A stretch of DNA of 64,000 nt from Gordionus sp. m RMFG-2023 (Eukaryota > Nematomorpha > Gordioida > Chordodea > Parachordodidae), in assembly GCF_954871325.1 (NCBI RefSeq), contig NC_088777.1, positions 30,047,366 through 30,111,365 of the forward strand. The letters run 5' to 3'. The position numbers were made by a program, and so were the translations under genes. The notes under the pieces are model-generated. The model did not search any database, was not told the DNA's origin, and saw only the letters and a program-made list of their open reading frames with translations. Positions 8,674 through 20,082 of the stretch are shown in pieces (position 1 is the first letter of the stretch; each line of letters opens with the position of its first letter).

Positions 8674-10776
8674 GAAAACCAATCAATCATTGGTTTAAAA
8701 AAAATTGATCTTAAATCTGCAAATTTATCTCACTTTTATATCAATATGAGTTTCTATAAAATTAGAATATAATTCCTTCCGATAGCATAAAATGAGTATT
8801 TTTTTCAATTGGTTCTCTCTTTTAACTTTTATTGATATAAAACGGTTTTTACAAAGCAACATAACGACTCTTTTAATCGGAATTATGAAATTTTCCAATA
8901 ATATCTATAGTATAGTTTCAAAAAACACTAGCAGCCTTTATAACATTTGGATTGAATAAAACACCCCTTCCTTGATCAATTTTTTATCCTTGCCATGGAT
9001 GTAGTTGTAGAAAATTCTTTCTGTATTTTTTCATTTCGAGAATATATTGTTTCCAAATTATTTTCTAATTGCTTAATGATTTCACATTCATCGTTAATAT
9101 TAAAGTTATCTTCTGAAAAAATTTTCAAAACATATTTCTTAATTTTTCACTTCAGATAATGCAAATTCTATCTTTAATGATTTATCAACCAAACAGGTAC
9201 ATATTTTAGGGTTTTCACTACGTATATTTTTATCCAAATTGTGCGAATTTTAGGAGCGAAGTAAATATTAACAATAGCCCCCCCCCCCTCCCACCTTATT
9301 TAATATTTTATTTAAAAACATAAAATAATAAAATATATAAAAGATTTTGGCTGAAATATATTACAATTAAGGATTTATCAAATATTTTACTAATTTTTAC
9401 AATTGATTAATGATTATAATGCCATATCTCCTAAATTTGAGCTCGGCCCTACTTGAAATTATGCACATTTATTAATAATTTTATATCTATATATATAAAA
9501 TTTGGGAAAGAAATGCCGATTTGATTTTATGATCATTTTCGGTTTTCGACATTTCCATTTTTTAAAACAATATTGGGTTCCATTGCTATATAAAAAAAAT
9601 TTAAATTACTCTTCTGGCTCAATTATATCCAAAGATATCCAAAATCAATGGGAGAGTATTTTGCCCAAAATGCCCCACTTTTTCGAATTTGTGAGACCCA
9701 TATCTGAACCTCTGTGTTGAAGGCTAAAAAATTTTTTCCTTAGTTATAATACATACAAACTAGTAAAAATTTTTGAAAAATCTGAAGGGATCGGATTGAA
9801 ACCCATATTGATTTTTCATGGAAACCATATATAAAATCATACTTATTGCCATATGAAATTATATTTATCACATATATAAAATTAAACATATTTCACATAT
9901 CAACCTCCCCCAGGGTAGGGAGTATGAAACAAGATATGTGAAATTGAAGAGAGGTTTGATAGAGGTATGATTGTGATTTAGATTTCCTTTTTTTGTTAAT
10001 TTTGATTTCCCTTTTTTTGGCTAATTTTCATTTGGCAGAGGATATGAAAGATTAGGGGCTATATCATCATTAAAAGTATAGAAGTGCCTATGGCATATAT
10101 AAAATAAGAAACACTATATATGTACATTTATACTCGTTGCATGTATAAAAATTTTAAGTATAATGTTAAAAAATTGCAATGAAAGTAAATGATTTATAAT
10201 TATTTTAATTGTATGCTAATAAATTATATAATAAAACGAATGTTTACTAAGTTATTAGTAAAATAAATTAATAAAATAACATAGATTAATTATACATTAA
10301 TATAAATTTAGCGCTAACATTATAATAATATGCAACAAAATGGCCAAAGTCTATACTATGCATATAGGATGTTCAATTACGGCGTTTCGGATATTGAAAA
10401 AATAAAGCTGAGATAATTGTATTACTATGTTATCCAGTCCTCCCCTGCATAGACCCAATGAAAGATCTTTTTATTATCCCTCATTTAATACTCATATTAA
10501 GATATAAAACAAAGGTTTTAAAAATCCTGACCTCTATCAACTCGAGGATCAAGAGAGAGACTCAAATTTAAATCATTCAAGATTTTTTATTAGTGTTAAT
10601 TTGATACCCATATTGAACTATTATTTTTATTTAAAAAACAAGCCTGACCCCTTAAGGCCAACACATGACAAACAAATTATAATGTATTGTAAATAAATAT
10701 TTATTATAAAATCAGACACCGATCATATTGTAAATAATAGATAAAGTTAAATATAAGAATTAATAATATATAATTT
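8674..10776. other. Gene-poor AT-rich stretch
   Basis: No confident gene. A C tract lies at 9277-9292. An open + frame at 9502-9720 has no family resemblance and is probably chance. A decayed minus-strand coding scrap is listed separately at 8976-9235. The rest is AT-rich DNA with short homopolymers. If the host reductase gene starts left of this window, this is intron. Confidence 0.4.
8976..9235 (-). pseudogene. Decayed coding scrap, unidentified
   Basis: Two adjacent minus-strand open stretches in different frames read like protein rather than noise: one with ENPKICTCLVDKSLKIEF and one with INDECEIIKQLENNLETIY ending in SMARIKN and a stop. The composition (Glu/Asn/Lys-rich, mixed hydrophobics) and the absence of stops over about 55 codons in AT-rich DNA suggest former coding. 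I cannot name the family; a transposase N-terminal or middle region is one possibility. Confidence 0.3.
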
Positions 10777-11103
10777 TTACGTTAATAAATCTCTCATTAA
10801 CTTTGAACCTTTGCTCAAATAAACAAGAATATATTCTAGTTCAATCTGCGCTAATAGTTCTCGTTCAACTGTCATCATAAATGTTTCTAATTTTTCTTGG
10901 CCTATATTAGCTCTCAGCCTATATTTTATAATTTTTAATTTACTAAATGTTCTCCCGCAATTAACCTGCGTAAATGACAAAGTTAAAATGTATTTATATG
11001 CCAAAAATAAATTGGTATATGCACTTGTGTGCATATTGTATCTTTTAAGAATTTCATACACGCATATTAAACACTTGTAACACTTTTTATCACATTCTGA
11101 GTT
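10777..11103 (-). pseudogene. hAT transposase, C-terminal dimerisation domain
   Basis: Minus-strand coding reads CDKKCYKCLICVYEILKRYN, then AYTNLFLAYKYILTLSFTQV and then a motif NCGRTFSKLKIIKYRLR. This is the hAT C-terminal dimerisation domain in the group where it reads LAYKY.LTL..TQV.CERTFS.LK.IK.RLR. It is the last part of the gene whose front lies at 20083-22518 and whose linking piece lies at 18117-18222. A Ty3/gypsy-type element and hAT copy B were inserted between these parts. The invariant Glu of ERTFS is Gly here. Confidence 0.85.
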
Positions 11104-11104
11104 A

Positions 11105-11378
11105 TTGGCCTGGATTGAAAAGATTACGAGGAGTTGTGTTCCATGTAATTCGTGTGCCGCTATGCCCCGGAAGGAAATAGGCAGTTATTGGCCGAGACCT
11201 GAAAAGCCGTGGGAGCGTATTCACGTGGATTTCTTTGACTTAAACAAAAAGTCGTATTTTTTAGTTGTTGATGCATATTCTAAGTGGATTGAATATGAAG
11301 AAGTTCATGAATTAACCACTAGAATTGTTATCAAATTGTTACAAAGGTTATGGGCTAGATTTGGGATTCCAAAGACAA
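11105..11378 (+). mobile_element. Inverted integrase piece attached to the 3' LTR (fossil)
   Basis: This + strand stretch encodes the integrase segment CVPCNSC ... WERIHVDFFDL ... VVDAYSKWIEYEE, nearly identical to the minus-strand integrase of the same element at 13570-13870. It joins the outer edge of the 3' LTR directly at 11378/11379, and its other end abuts the hAT gene at 11103/11104. It is therefore part of the inserted unit, not flanking host DNA. Confidence 0.85.
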
Positions 11379-11770
11379 CTTTTTAAGTATTAACACAAAA
11401 AGAATAATCCTTTGATTCCTGAATATGTTATCCGAATTATACAAAAGAAAATGCTATAATATTTCGATTACTCGATCTTTTAAAAATGAAGTTCTCAAAA
11501 ATTGAAGTTCTCAAAAGACAAATGAAATTTTTAAACAATTTATTATATCACTTTTTCATAAATCACGAGGATAAAAAAATTAAAATTTTTCTTTACTTTT
11601 AAATTTTAAAAATTTTTAATAATGAATAATTCAAAAAAAAAATATTATTATAATAATTATTATTTTTTTTACATTAAATAATAATAATTTTTTTTCTCCA
11701 ATCAGATGTCTACAATCCATCTGATTGACATTTGAGGCTTATATATATATATTTTTTACATATTAGAACA
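11379..11770 (-). repeat. 3' LTR of the 11-18 kb element
   Basis: Direct repeat of 17701-18116 (shared start CTTTTTAAGTA and end TATTAGAACA on the + strand). In element sense it starts TGTTCTAATATG. The neighbouring minus-strand AAAGGGGTGACA (11771-11782) is a good polypurine tract. Confidence 0.85.
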
Positions 11771-11982
11771 TGTCACCCCTTTATGGGTCAACGACATTCC
11801 TCACCATTAAATATAATATTTAATATATATTAATTATTATGTTGTTATAATAAGAGAATTTTTTTTCTTTAGAATGTATTCATAAGGAAAAATACGGATA
11901 TCCAGTTGTCCCTTTTTACTCCATATTTATATACTCTTGAACTTGATTACTAGTTGTACCGATAATCATCATGCGATTACAA

Positions 11983-12077
11983 GCTTGACTTGAATAACGA
12001 TAGTCAGCATTTAATCGTTGGCTTGACTTGAATAACAATAGTCAGCATTTAATCGTTGGCTTGATCTAAATAACGCT
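11983..12077. repeat. 38-bp tandem repeat, 2.5 units
   Basis: GCTTGACTTGAATAACGATA followed by GTCAGCATTTAATCGTTG occurs at 11983-12020, again at 12021-12058, and partly after that. It is in the non-coding 3' region of the LTR element. Confidence 0.85.
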
Positions 12078-13187
12078 GGCCCTCCATAACATCAATTGAA
12101 ACGACCGAAAATTTTTCCAGAATTGTCTTCTCACTTTTTTGAATCCCATTGGTTCAATCACAAGGTCAAAGTTTATAGTCTTAGTTCAACCATAAGGTCA
12201 AAGTTTATAGTCTTTTTATTGTCTAACACAATTTGAATCTTTTTTCTTTATAACCATAGCAACATCAAAGTAAATCGTCCGTGAAACAAAAAAATATAAC
12301 TTTCTTTTTCCACTGACCATCCATCACAAAAATTTACATTTTTTAATTAACTTTTTCTCTTCTTTCCTTGAAAAAAAAAACAACTGCTCGGTATATAACA
12401 TACTCACAAACGATTCCCTCGTAACACCATTTAATTACTTATATTATACTCCTATCACTCTACAATGAGGATACTCGAGTATATAAAATAATCAATAAAT
12501 TAATAAAATACTTTCCTCCGATGGACTTTATTACCATTTAACCGAAAGCATAAATTACCAAAACACCCCCAGTTGTTCAGTATTCAACTAATTCATTAAT
12601 TTATATAATTTTGTTTGTACTCCACTAATTTTATCAATTACGTGATTAATTAAATAATCAAAGGAATCTCTTCCTTCAAGGGAAAACAAAAAAAATTGTC
12701 TTTGCCCTTCAATACCCCGAGACTCAATTATAATCCCGTATAGTTATAGGATGTTGGGTTCTCCCTCCGAAATATAAAAATCCCTTTATTTTCCGGGCTT
12801 TTCAAAGTTTCAATTAAGCATCCTTTAATGGATTCCATTAACACTTAATTACAAATAAGCCTACCCCTATCTTTATGATAGTATCTTACTCCCAATACTA
12901 CGCAAGTATCGTTATCAGAGTATCCCAAAAGAATCAATATTTTCATTATTCATATATAACATATTATGCTACAATAAATTTTCATTATTCATCTTTAACA
13001 TATTAAGCTATATGATTCCAATAATCTAAGATTCTGGAAAAATAATAAGATAAGATTAATGTTTAAGCATTTCCATATTATCTTTATCCTTTCTTACTTT
13101 CTCCTAACCTTACATGATCATTATGTCTGATTACCGTAATTCCATTTATTAGCAAAATTTCATTTAATTTGGAACCAAGGTTTTCTA

Positions 13188-16100
13188 CTATACAACCTTT
13201 TTCCTATTTCTTCCCTTTGTTTTCAAACACACGGGCCCATATAATTCTCCTACAGGATATTTTATTACAATCTTATCAACCGAAAGTACACCAGCTCCAT
13301 CTTTGGATTTTAAGAAATCCAACGGCATTCTGGTCCTTCTTCCCAGAAATACCTCAACCGGAGTAATTCCCTCTCGGTTTCTGGAATTATTATAATATAA
13401 ATGGGCCATCCACATCATTACTTTCTTGTTTGGCCTTTTTAATCCAATTTTTCACGATAGCTACCATTCTCTCCGCCTCTCCATTGGAACTGGGATGATA
13501 TGGTGGAGCTAATACGTGTTTAATTTCCAATGCATTACAAAAATCTCTGAAACTTTCACTTACAAAGGCCGGACCTCCATCAGACACTATTGTCTTTGGA
13601 ATCCCAAATCTAGCCCATAACCTTTGTAACAATTTGATAACAATTCTAGTGGTTAATCCATGAACTTCTTCATATTCAATCCACTTAGAATATGCATCAA
13701 CAACTAAAAAATACGACTTCTTGTTTAAGTCAAAGAAATCCACGTGAATACGCTCCCACGGCTTTTCAGGTCTCGGCCAATAACTGCCTATTTCCTTCCG
13801 GGGCATAGCGGCACACGAATTACATGGAACACAACTCCTCGTAATCTTTTCAATATCATCGCTCATTCCAGGCCACCATACATACTCACGAGCCCAAGAT
13901 TTCATTTTATCTCGACCCTGATGTCCTGCATGCAACAATCGTAATATTCTACTTTATAATTTCAACGGAATTACGGCTCTATTACCCCGCATTAAACAAT
14001 CATCCACTATGGACAATTCCTTTTCAATCTTTTTATAAACTTTACTACTATTTTTACACGGCTCTTGTCCCGTCAAAAATAATTTTACTCGACCCAATTC
14101 CTTATCCCTTAAGGTATTACTTTTAAGATCCTCTTAATTCGTAGGACCACTCTTTAACATATGTGATAAAGAACATATTAATACCCTGTCTTCATTCACC
14201 ATTATACTTTTGTTACCGTCAAGATCCCCTTCACTGGATTCTAACCTAGATAAAATATCAGGCATACAATTTTTCTTGCCCCTGCGATATCTGATTTCCA
14301 CATTAAAACTTCCCACCAGTAACAACCAACGTTGCAACCGGGGAGACAGCATTAACTCTTTATTATCTTTTTTAAATAAATGAATTAACGGCTTATGATC
14401 CGTGTAAATTATAAATCTTTTACCGATCAAATATTCACGACATTTGGTTAATCCAAAGATAACCGCTAGGGCTTCTTGTTCAATAACCGAATATCTAGTT
14501 TCCACTTCCCTGAAAACTCTCTAAAAAAATATGATGGGTCTTTCCACACCGTCCATTAAATGTAACAATGCACCTCCAACCCCCTTGTTGGATGCATCTG
14601 CCAATATGTTCTCTAAATCATTGTTAAAACATACCAAAATCGGTTCCTCACCAATCTTTCCTTTTAAAATATCAAAAGCATTTTTCTGTTCAATTTTCCA
14701 CACAAAATGAACGCCTTTTTTTAATAAACCATACAATGGAGATGCCACTTTTGCAAAATCCTCCACAAAACGATGATAATAATTTACCATACCCAAAAAT
14801 GATTGCAACTCCGCTTTATTGTTTGGCGGATTCATATTCGTTATATTTTTTAAATTTTTCCAGAGGTTTCACCTCCTATCCATTTATCCGATGTCCTAAG
14901 TAGATAACTTCCGTTACCCCAAGAACACTCTTTTCCTTGCTGGCCCTCAGACCCTTATCACGAATCCGCTTGAAAACCTCTTCCAAACGTTGATTATGTT
15001 GCTCTGGTGTTATACTAGTCACCAACACATCATCCATATAATAATAAACTCCTTCCAGGCCCTGGAAAACTGATGCCATAGTGCGCTGAAATATCGGCGC
15101 TGACACACTTAATCAAAACGGTAGCCTACAAAAGGCAAATAATCCTTTCGGAGTCGTTATAGTAAATAATTTATGAATTTCTTCTTTCAAAGGCAATTGC
15201 AAATAAGCCGAAGAAAAATCAACTTTGGGAAAATACTTGGCACCTTTTAAACTGGCCAAAATCTCCTCAATCCTAGGCAATGGATATTTTACCTTCACTA
15301 CCCATCTATTTAAGGTTACACGGAAATCAGCACATAACCTTAACTTTCCATTCGATTTTCTAACAGGTACCAATGGTGTGGCCCACTCACTATATTCCAC
15401 AAGAATAATGATGCCATCTCTAACCCATTGATCCAATTCTTCATCGATTTCCCTTTTCCACTCAAAAGGAACTCTTCTGCAAGCCAAAAAGATGGGTGAA
15501 AAACCCTCTTTAAGCTTAACGTCTACTTGATAATCATTTAAACGTCCTAATTTTTCTTCAAAAATTATACCATATTTTCTAACCAAAATAGGTATAGCCA
15601 GATCGATCTTCTTTAATCCATCGATTTCCATTTCCATAAATTGATCCCTATCAATTTTACCATTTATTTCTGTATGATCAGAACTGATCACTACTTTTTC
15701 GGGAGTTTCAATAAAATTATTATTAACGACAATCCTGTTTCCATCGTTCAATAATTTAGATATCCCTTCTTTCTGAAGTTCATTTCGGATATTATCCGCC
15801 ATTAATTTTCTTTTAACATTATCACTAGCCAATTCGCTATCAATAATAAATAAATTCCAATTATTATTATAGGGTCCAATTGTGGTAATCCAATCCCACC
15901 TCATAATAGTTTCCACGGCTTTTCCTACTATCCATAAATTTAAACTTATGATAGTATCATTAAAAACCACATACCATTGAGTTTTACCCAAAACCTCAAT
16001 TTCAGAACCATCGAACTGTTTTAAACACATATTTTCCTTAATAATCACGCCATTAGGCCAATATTTATAAAAATTTTCACAAGACATTATCGAAATGCTC

Positions 16101-17320
16101 GCACCAGTGTCAAATAGCATATCAATATACCTGCAGTCAATTCTCAAGTTAACCCTAGGACATTGACCCAGTCTATTTATTCCATCAGTCCTTAAAATTT
16201 CACAAGTTTTAAGGGGCTGATCGTTCCCTCTGAAATATGCATTTCATTAGAATTTAAATTTCCTCCTAAATTCAACTCGGAATTTCGAGGCTTTTTACTA
16301 ATATAACTATATTTTTAAATAATATCCCGAGGATATTTTTCCCATTTAAAATTATCAACATTTTTTCTATTTGTATATTTCACAATGCTCCCAGGAAATT
16401 TTTCCCATTTAAAAGCATTATTTTTCATTATATTCACATTAAAACTATAATCAAACGTTTTAACTTTATCTTCATGATAACAAACATTTTCATTAAAACC
16501 ATTAAAATTATGAGAATCCCATCTCTTTTTATTATTATAATATACTTTCCTAAAATTTTTATTTCCCTGTATTTTAACTGCTATATGATTACATTTGCTA
16601 TCATATAGTCAGTGTAAATCACAATTTATAGCTATATGTCCCGTCCCTTTACATTTAAAACATATACGAGACCCATCCAAATTCAATTTCAACGAATCAA
16701 CTTTATTTACATCTAGGCCTGAAATCTTCCTTACATTGGAATTTTCTCCACTAGATCTTTGCAATGGAAAACCCATTCTAAAATTCTGTTCCTTTACAAT
16801 ACAGGTTTTAGAATAATGACCCTTGTAACCGCACCGATTACAAATTATGTCAGCAATAATCTTTGGAAAACTCTTTCCATTCGAAATAATTCTATCACCG
16901 AATTGCTTCTTATCCCCTTGATTATTCATACTAATCAACCTGGATATATCACTATAAATATCTTTAATAGATTCTTTTATATCTTTTAATTCCTGGAGGA
17001 TAACCACTAATCTCTCCACAAATTCCAAACGATCATCGTTATTATCTTTCATCGTTTCAACCATTCCTGGTTTGCCGTTCTTGATTTCATTTAAAATTCC
17101 ATTTAAACTACTTTCCAAGTCCGAAATTCTCTTAAAACAATTAGCAGACACCAGAGCCTTTTTCCAGTTACCATATACCTTGGTCGCAACCAAAGTACAT
17201 TTTCCACATAACAATTTCAAAAGTATATATATTAAATATAGAATTATTAATCCTAATGCAACTAAGTGATGACCTATATCCAATTCATTAAGGTTCTGAT
17301 ACAAGATTTTATAACCCATA
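13188..17320 (-). pseudogene. gag-pol region of LTR element (fossil)
   Basis: Coding parts, from the 5' end on the minus strand. Gag has an N-terminal hydrophobic helix (LVALGLIILYLIYILLKLL) and knuckles CNRCGYKGHYSKTC and CFKCKGTGHIAINC. An aspartic protease (LFDTGASISIM) is followed by reverse transcriptase with LPLPRIEEIL-type and YMDD motifs. RNase H contains VIEQEALAVIFGL and YTDHKPL. Integrase has an HHCC-like finger (HAGH ... CVPCNSC) and the catalytic HVDFFDL / VSDGGPAF / NGEAER blocks. This domain order (RT, RNase H, integrase) is that of Ty3/gypsy elements. The region is broken and cannot be functional as it stands. Confidence 0.9.
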
Positions 17321-17672
17321 TCCTTAAAGATGGCAATTTTATTAATAAAAGTGGCTCAGAATACTTATCGAAATACACAACCATCGCATATTACGAAATT
17401 TAAAATTACGTTATTACAAAAAGTTATATTATATTATACAAACTATTTTGTTAGGCTGTGTCCAAAGTATCAAGAAAATTTAATCGCACAATTTGCGCAA
17501 ATCTAGCGAAAAAAAAAATATAAGCCATTTTTAATGGAAAATTAAAATTTTGGCCTAAATAATTTAAACAACAAAAACGTTATTATTGCGTTGTGTCCTA
17601 AGGTAACATATAATATGTAAAATAAAAAGGAGTTTTTTTTTTTACCTTATAATAATGAATACCCTTGAATTT

Positions 17673-17700
17673 CCAGGTTCGAATCCTGGTCACGGCAACA
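17673..17700 (-). promoter_or_regulatory. Primer binding site for tRNA-His
   Basis: The + strand reads CCAGGTTCGAATCCTGGTCA followed by CGGCA at 17673-17697, which is the 3' end of animal tRNA-His including its whole T arm. The minus strand is therefore complementary to the tRNA and begins right after the 5' LTR. The last three bases (ACA) correspond to CCA with one mismatch. This is not a tRNA gene: there is no acceptor 5' half, D arm or anticodon arm upstream. The match is longer than the usual 18 bases. Confidence 0.85.
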
Positions 17701-18116
17701 CTTTTTAAGTAAACACAAAAAGAATAATCCTTTGATTCCTGAATATGTTATCCGAATTATACAAAAGAAAATGCTATAATATTGCGATTACTCGATGTTT
17801 TCTTTTAAAAATGAAGTTCTCAAAAATTGAAGTTCTCAAAATACAAATGAAGTTTTTAAACAATTTTATTATATCACTTTTTCATAAATCACGAGGAGAA
17901 AAAAAAATCATAATTTTTCTTTACTTTTAAATTTCAAAAATTTTTAATAATAAATAATTCAAAAAAAATATATCTTCAAAAAAATATATTATTATAATAA
18001 TTATTATTTTTTTTACATTAAATAATAATAATTTTTTTTCTCCAATCAGATGTCTACAATCCATCTGATTGACATTTGAGGCTTATATATATATATATTT
18101 TATACATATTAGAACA
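17701..18116 (-). repeat. 5' LTR of the 11-18 kb element
   Basis: Direct repeat of 11379-11770. It ends on the + strand with TATTAGAACA and is followed at 18117 by hAT transposase coding. In element sense it begins TGTTCTAATATG. Confidence 0.85.
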
Positions 18117-18222
18117 ATTATCATATTGTAATATTCCATCTTCATTTGACTCCTCACTTGTACATACTATATCATCGTCCGTCTCATTTAATTCATAATT
18201 AAATCTTTAAATACACTGGCAA
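18117..18222 (-). pseudogene. hAT transposase, linking piece
   Basis: Between the 5' LTR and hAT copy B the minus strand encodes LNETDDDIVCTSEESNEDG followed by ILQYDN. This acidic linker joins the middle of the hAT transposase (20083-20454) to its C-terminal domain (10777-11103). In related hAT proteins the same position holds an acidic linker before the CxxC....CYEVL block. Residues on both sides of the LTR element fit this order. Confidence 0.75.
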
Positions 18223-20082
18223 CAGACGCGTACGCAGCGGGGGGGGGGCAGAGGGACAAATCCCCCCCCCCCCAAAGCCAAAAAATGCAGATGCCGGATT
18301 ATATTTTTCAAAAATATTATTGTTAATATTAATTTATATTTGTTAATATTTATTCTTATCTCATATATACATATATATATATTTAATTACATTTATTTAT
18401 CACATTCATCTACTAAGTTATTTTATCAATCAATTTCGATTTCAAGTTTTCCTTGGCGTAATTTACCTATTATTTTCAAATTTTAGTGGCGTAATATTTA
18501 TCTAAATTTCTAATAAAATAATAATTATCTCTGAAACTCCTTGTCCAACAGGGAGAAAAAAATTGCAAGCTTGTCCAACGAGATCGAGTCTCCGCCACAG
18601 TAACAGCTATTTTGGAGTTAGAAGAGCTGATTATTAATGCTATTACTGAAATATCACAATGGCTTGAAAGAAATATTTCCTCAGAAGCAAGAAAATTATT
18701 GGATTCAATACTTATTCAAAATTTTTTTTCTCATTAGAATGTATTATTTAATTATACAACTATTTTATGTAATACTTTTCAAAAACATAACATTGACTTG
18801 ATTAAGAAGATGAGAATAGCGGAGAGCATTTTATTAGAACTCAAGGAAATAGAGCTAGTGCTGTTGAAGAATTTTATATTTTATATGTTATTGTTGAGTC
18901 AAAAGCAGAGCTATACGTGTTAAATATTTGTCCCCCTCGACTTGCAGCAAGCAAGCTCATCATCAAAACATTAATATAGGATCAGTAGAAGAGTATTATA
19001 AAACAAATGTCCCCTCTCCCAACCTTTTTCATATGGTGATAGAAAAAAAATATAAATATTTGTTATATTTTTATCATGAAGATGTTAAAATATCTTATGA
19101 TGCCTTATTAGCTGAATAACTATGATTAAAAGATTAACTATGGTTGATACAGTCCCAAAAAATGCTATGGATGCTTTTATTTCAAACACATTTTAGATTA
19201 TACTCCCAATTATTAAAATGGTTATATATATATTAGCAGCTCCTTAGTAAACTAATGAGAGAACCTTCACTTTTTTAAGAAGAATAACAGAGCCTTGCAG
19301 AGGTACCATTTGCAGGACCAGGCCCAGATTTTTTTTAAAAATTTTTTCCGGCCCGAGTTTTTTTTAAAAAAATTTTCAGGCCCGGCCCGGCTGGCCCAGC
19401 CCGAATTTTTTAAAATAAATTATATTTATTTTTGATATTTATAGCTAATAATGGCGATTTCAAATATTTGGTTTTAAAATATACAACTCGGCTCGGATAT
19501 TTTTTCTTAAAAAATTTTCAGGCCCAGCCCGGGTGTTAAAAAAAATTACGAGCCCGGCCCGGGTATATTTAAAAAAATTAAAATACGGTCCGGCTCGGGG
19601 GCCATGCCTGCAATTCTGTGAAAAACATACCTATGAAATACAACATCTGAAAGTAGATTGAATGATTTGGATCTTTTGAATATTCATAGACATTTAACGC
19701 CAAGCAAGGATTGATAATTGAAAAATTAGCTCAAAACATACAAAATACAATTATTCCTAAGAAACTTTGTGTATTAATTTTTATTTACAACATTTAAATT
19801 TTTTATACTTTATATATTTTAAAAGCTCAAAAAATTCAAATTTCAATTTTGGGTCATTTAAGTGATTCATATCGTGGGTTATATTCACTTTATATTTTAA
19901 GATTCACATTTAAATGCCGGTTTATATATATAATTTTTTTAATTCACATTAGTTTAAAATTGTGTATTAGAAAAGTTATTAATCCTAATAAATTTATGCT
20001 TAGTATTTTTAATTAAAAATATTATTTCTTAAAAAAATTTATTATCCCCCCCCCCCAGACCAAATTCCTGCGTACGCGCCTG
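18223..20082 (+). mobile_element. hAT family copy B (complete ends)
   Basis: Terminal repeats CAGACGCGTACGCAG (18223-18237) and, in reverse, CAGGCGCGTACGCAG (20068-20082) are flanked by a perfect 8-bp duplication ACTGGCAA (18215-18222 and 20083-20090). A G10 tract and a C12 tract lie next to the left repeat and a C11 tract next to the right one. Coding on + is decayed: hAT-like NIGSVEEYY near 18975 and YHEDVKISYDALLAE near 19070, then the dimerisation domain split by the GC-rich block. At 1.86 kb it is a non-autonomous copy. It was inserted into the minus-strand hAT gene, later than that gene. Confidence 0.92.
19298..19620. repeat. GC-rich block inside hAT copy B
   Basis: Starts CAGAGGTACCATTTGCAGG and ends GCCATGCCTGCAATTCTGTG; the interior has repeated GGCCCGG and T/A runs. 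It occupies the same position as in copies A, C and D, directly after AGAAGAATAACAGAGCC. Confidence 0.7.

Larger units (their letters stand above)
11104..18116 (-). mobile_element. Ty3/gypsy-type LTR element (fossil), tRNA-His primed
   Basis: Minus-strand LTR retrotransposon, broken in several places. Its LTRs are at 17701-18116 (5') and 11379-11770 (3'), direct copies about 95 percent alike by eye, so moderately old. Parts in order from the right: primer site 17673-17700; gag about 16250-17320 with two CCHC knuckles; protease (LFDTGAS) and reverse transcriptase about 14850-16150 with a YMDD box; RNase H about 14130-14850; integrase about 13190-13940; a non-coding tail; then a purine-rich tract next to the 3' LTR. 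It interrupts a hAT transposase gene: coding on the right stops at 18117 and resumes on the left at 11103. An inverted piece of integrase (11105-11378) lies outside the 3' LTR but inside the interruption. Confidence 0.9.

Noticed and set aside
9502-9720. Host gene at the + strand 72-codon ORF
   Set aside because: No recognisable motif, no splice context and composition like the surrounding DNA.
17673-17700. tRNA-His gene
   Set aside because: Only the T arm and 3' acceptor half are present, directly next to an LTR; the rest of the cloverleaf is absent. It is a primer binding site.
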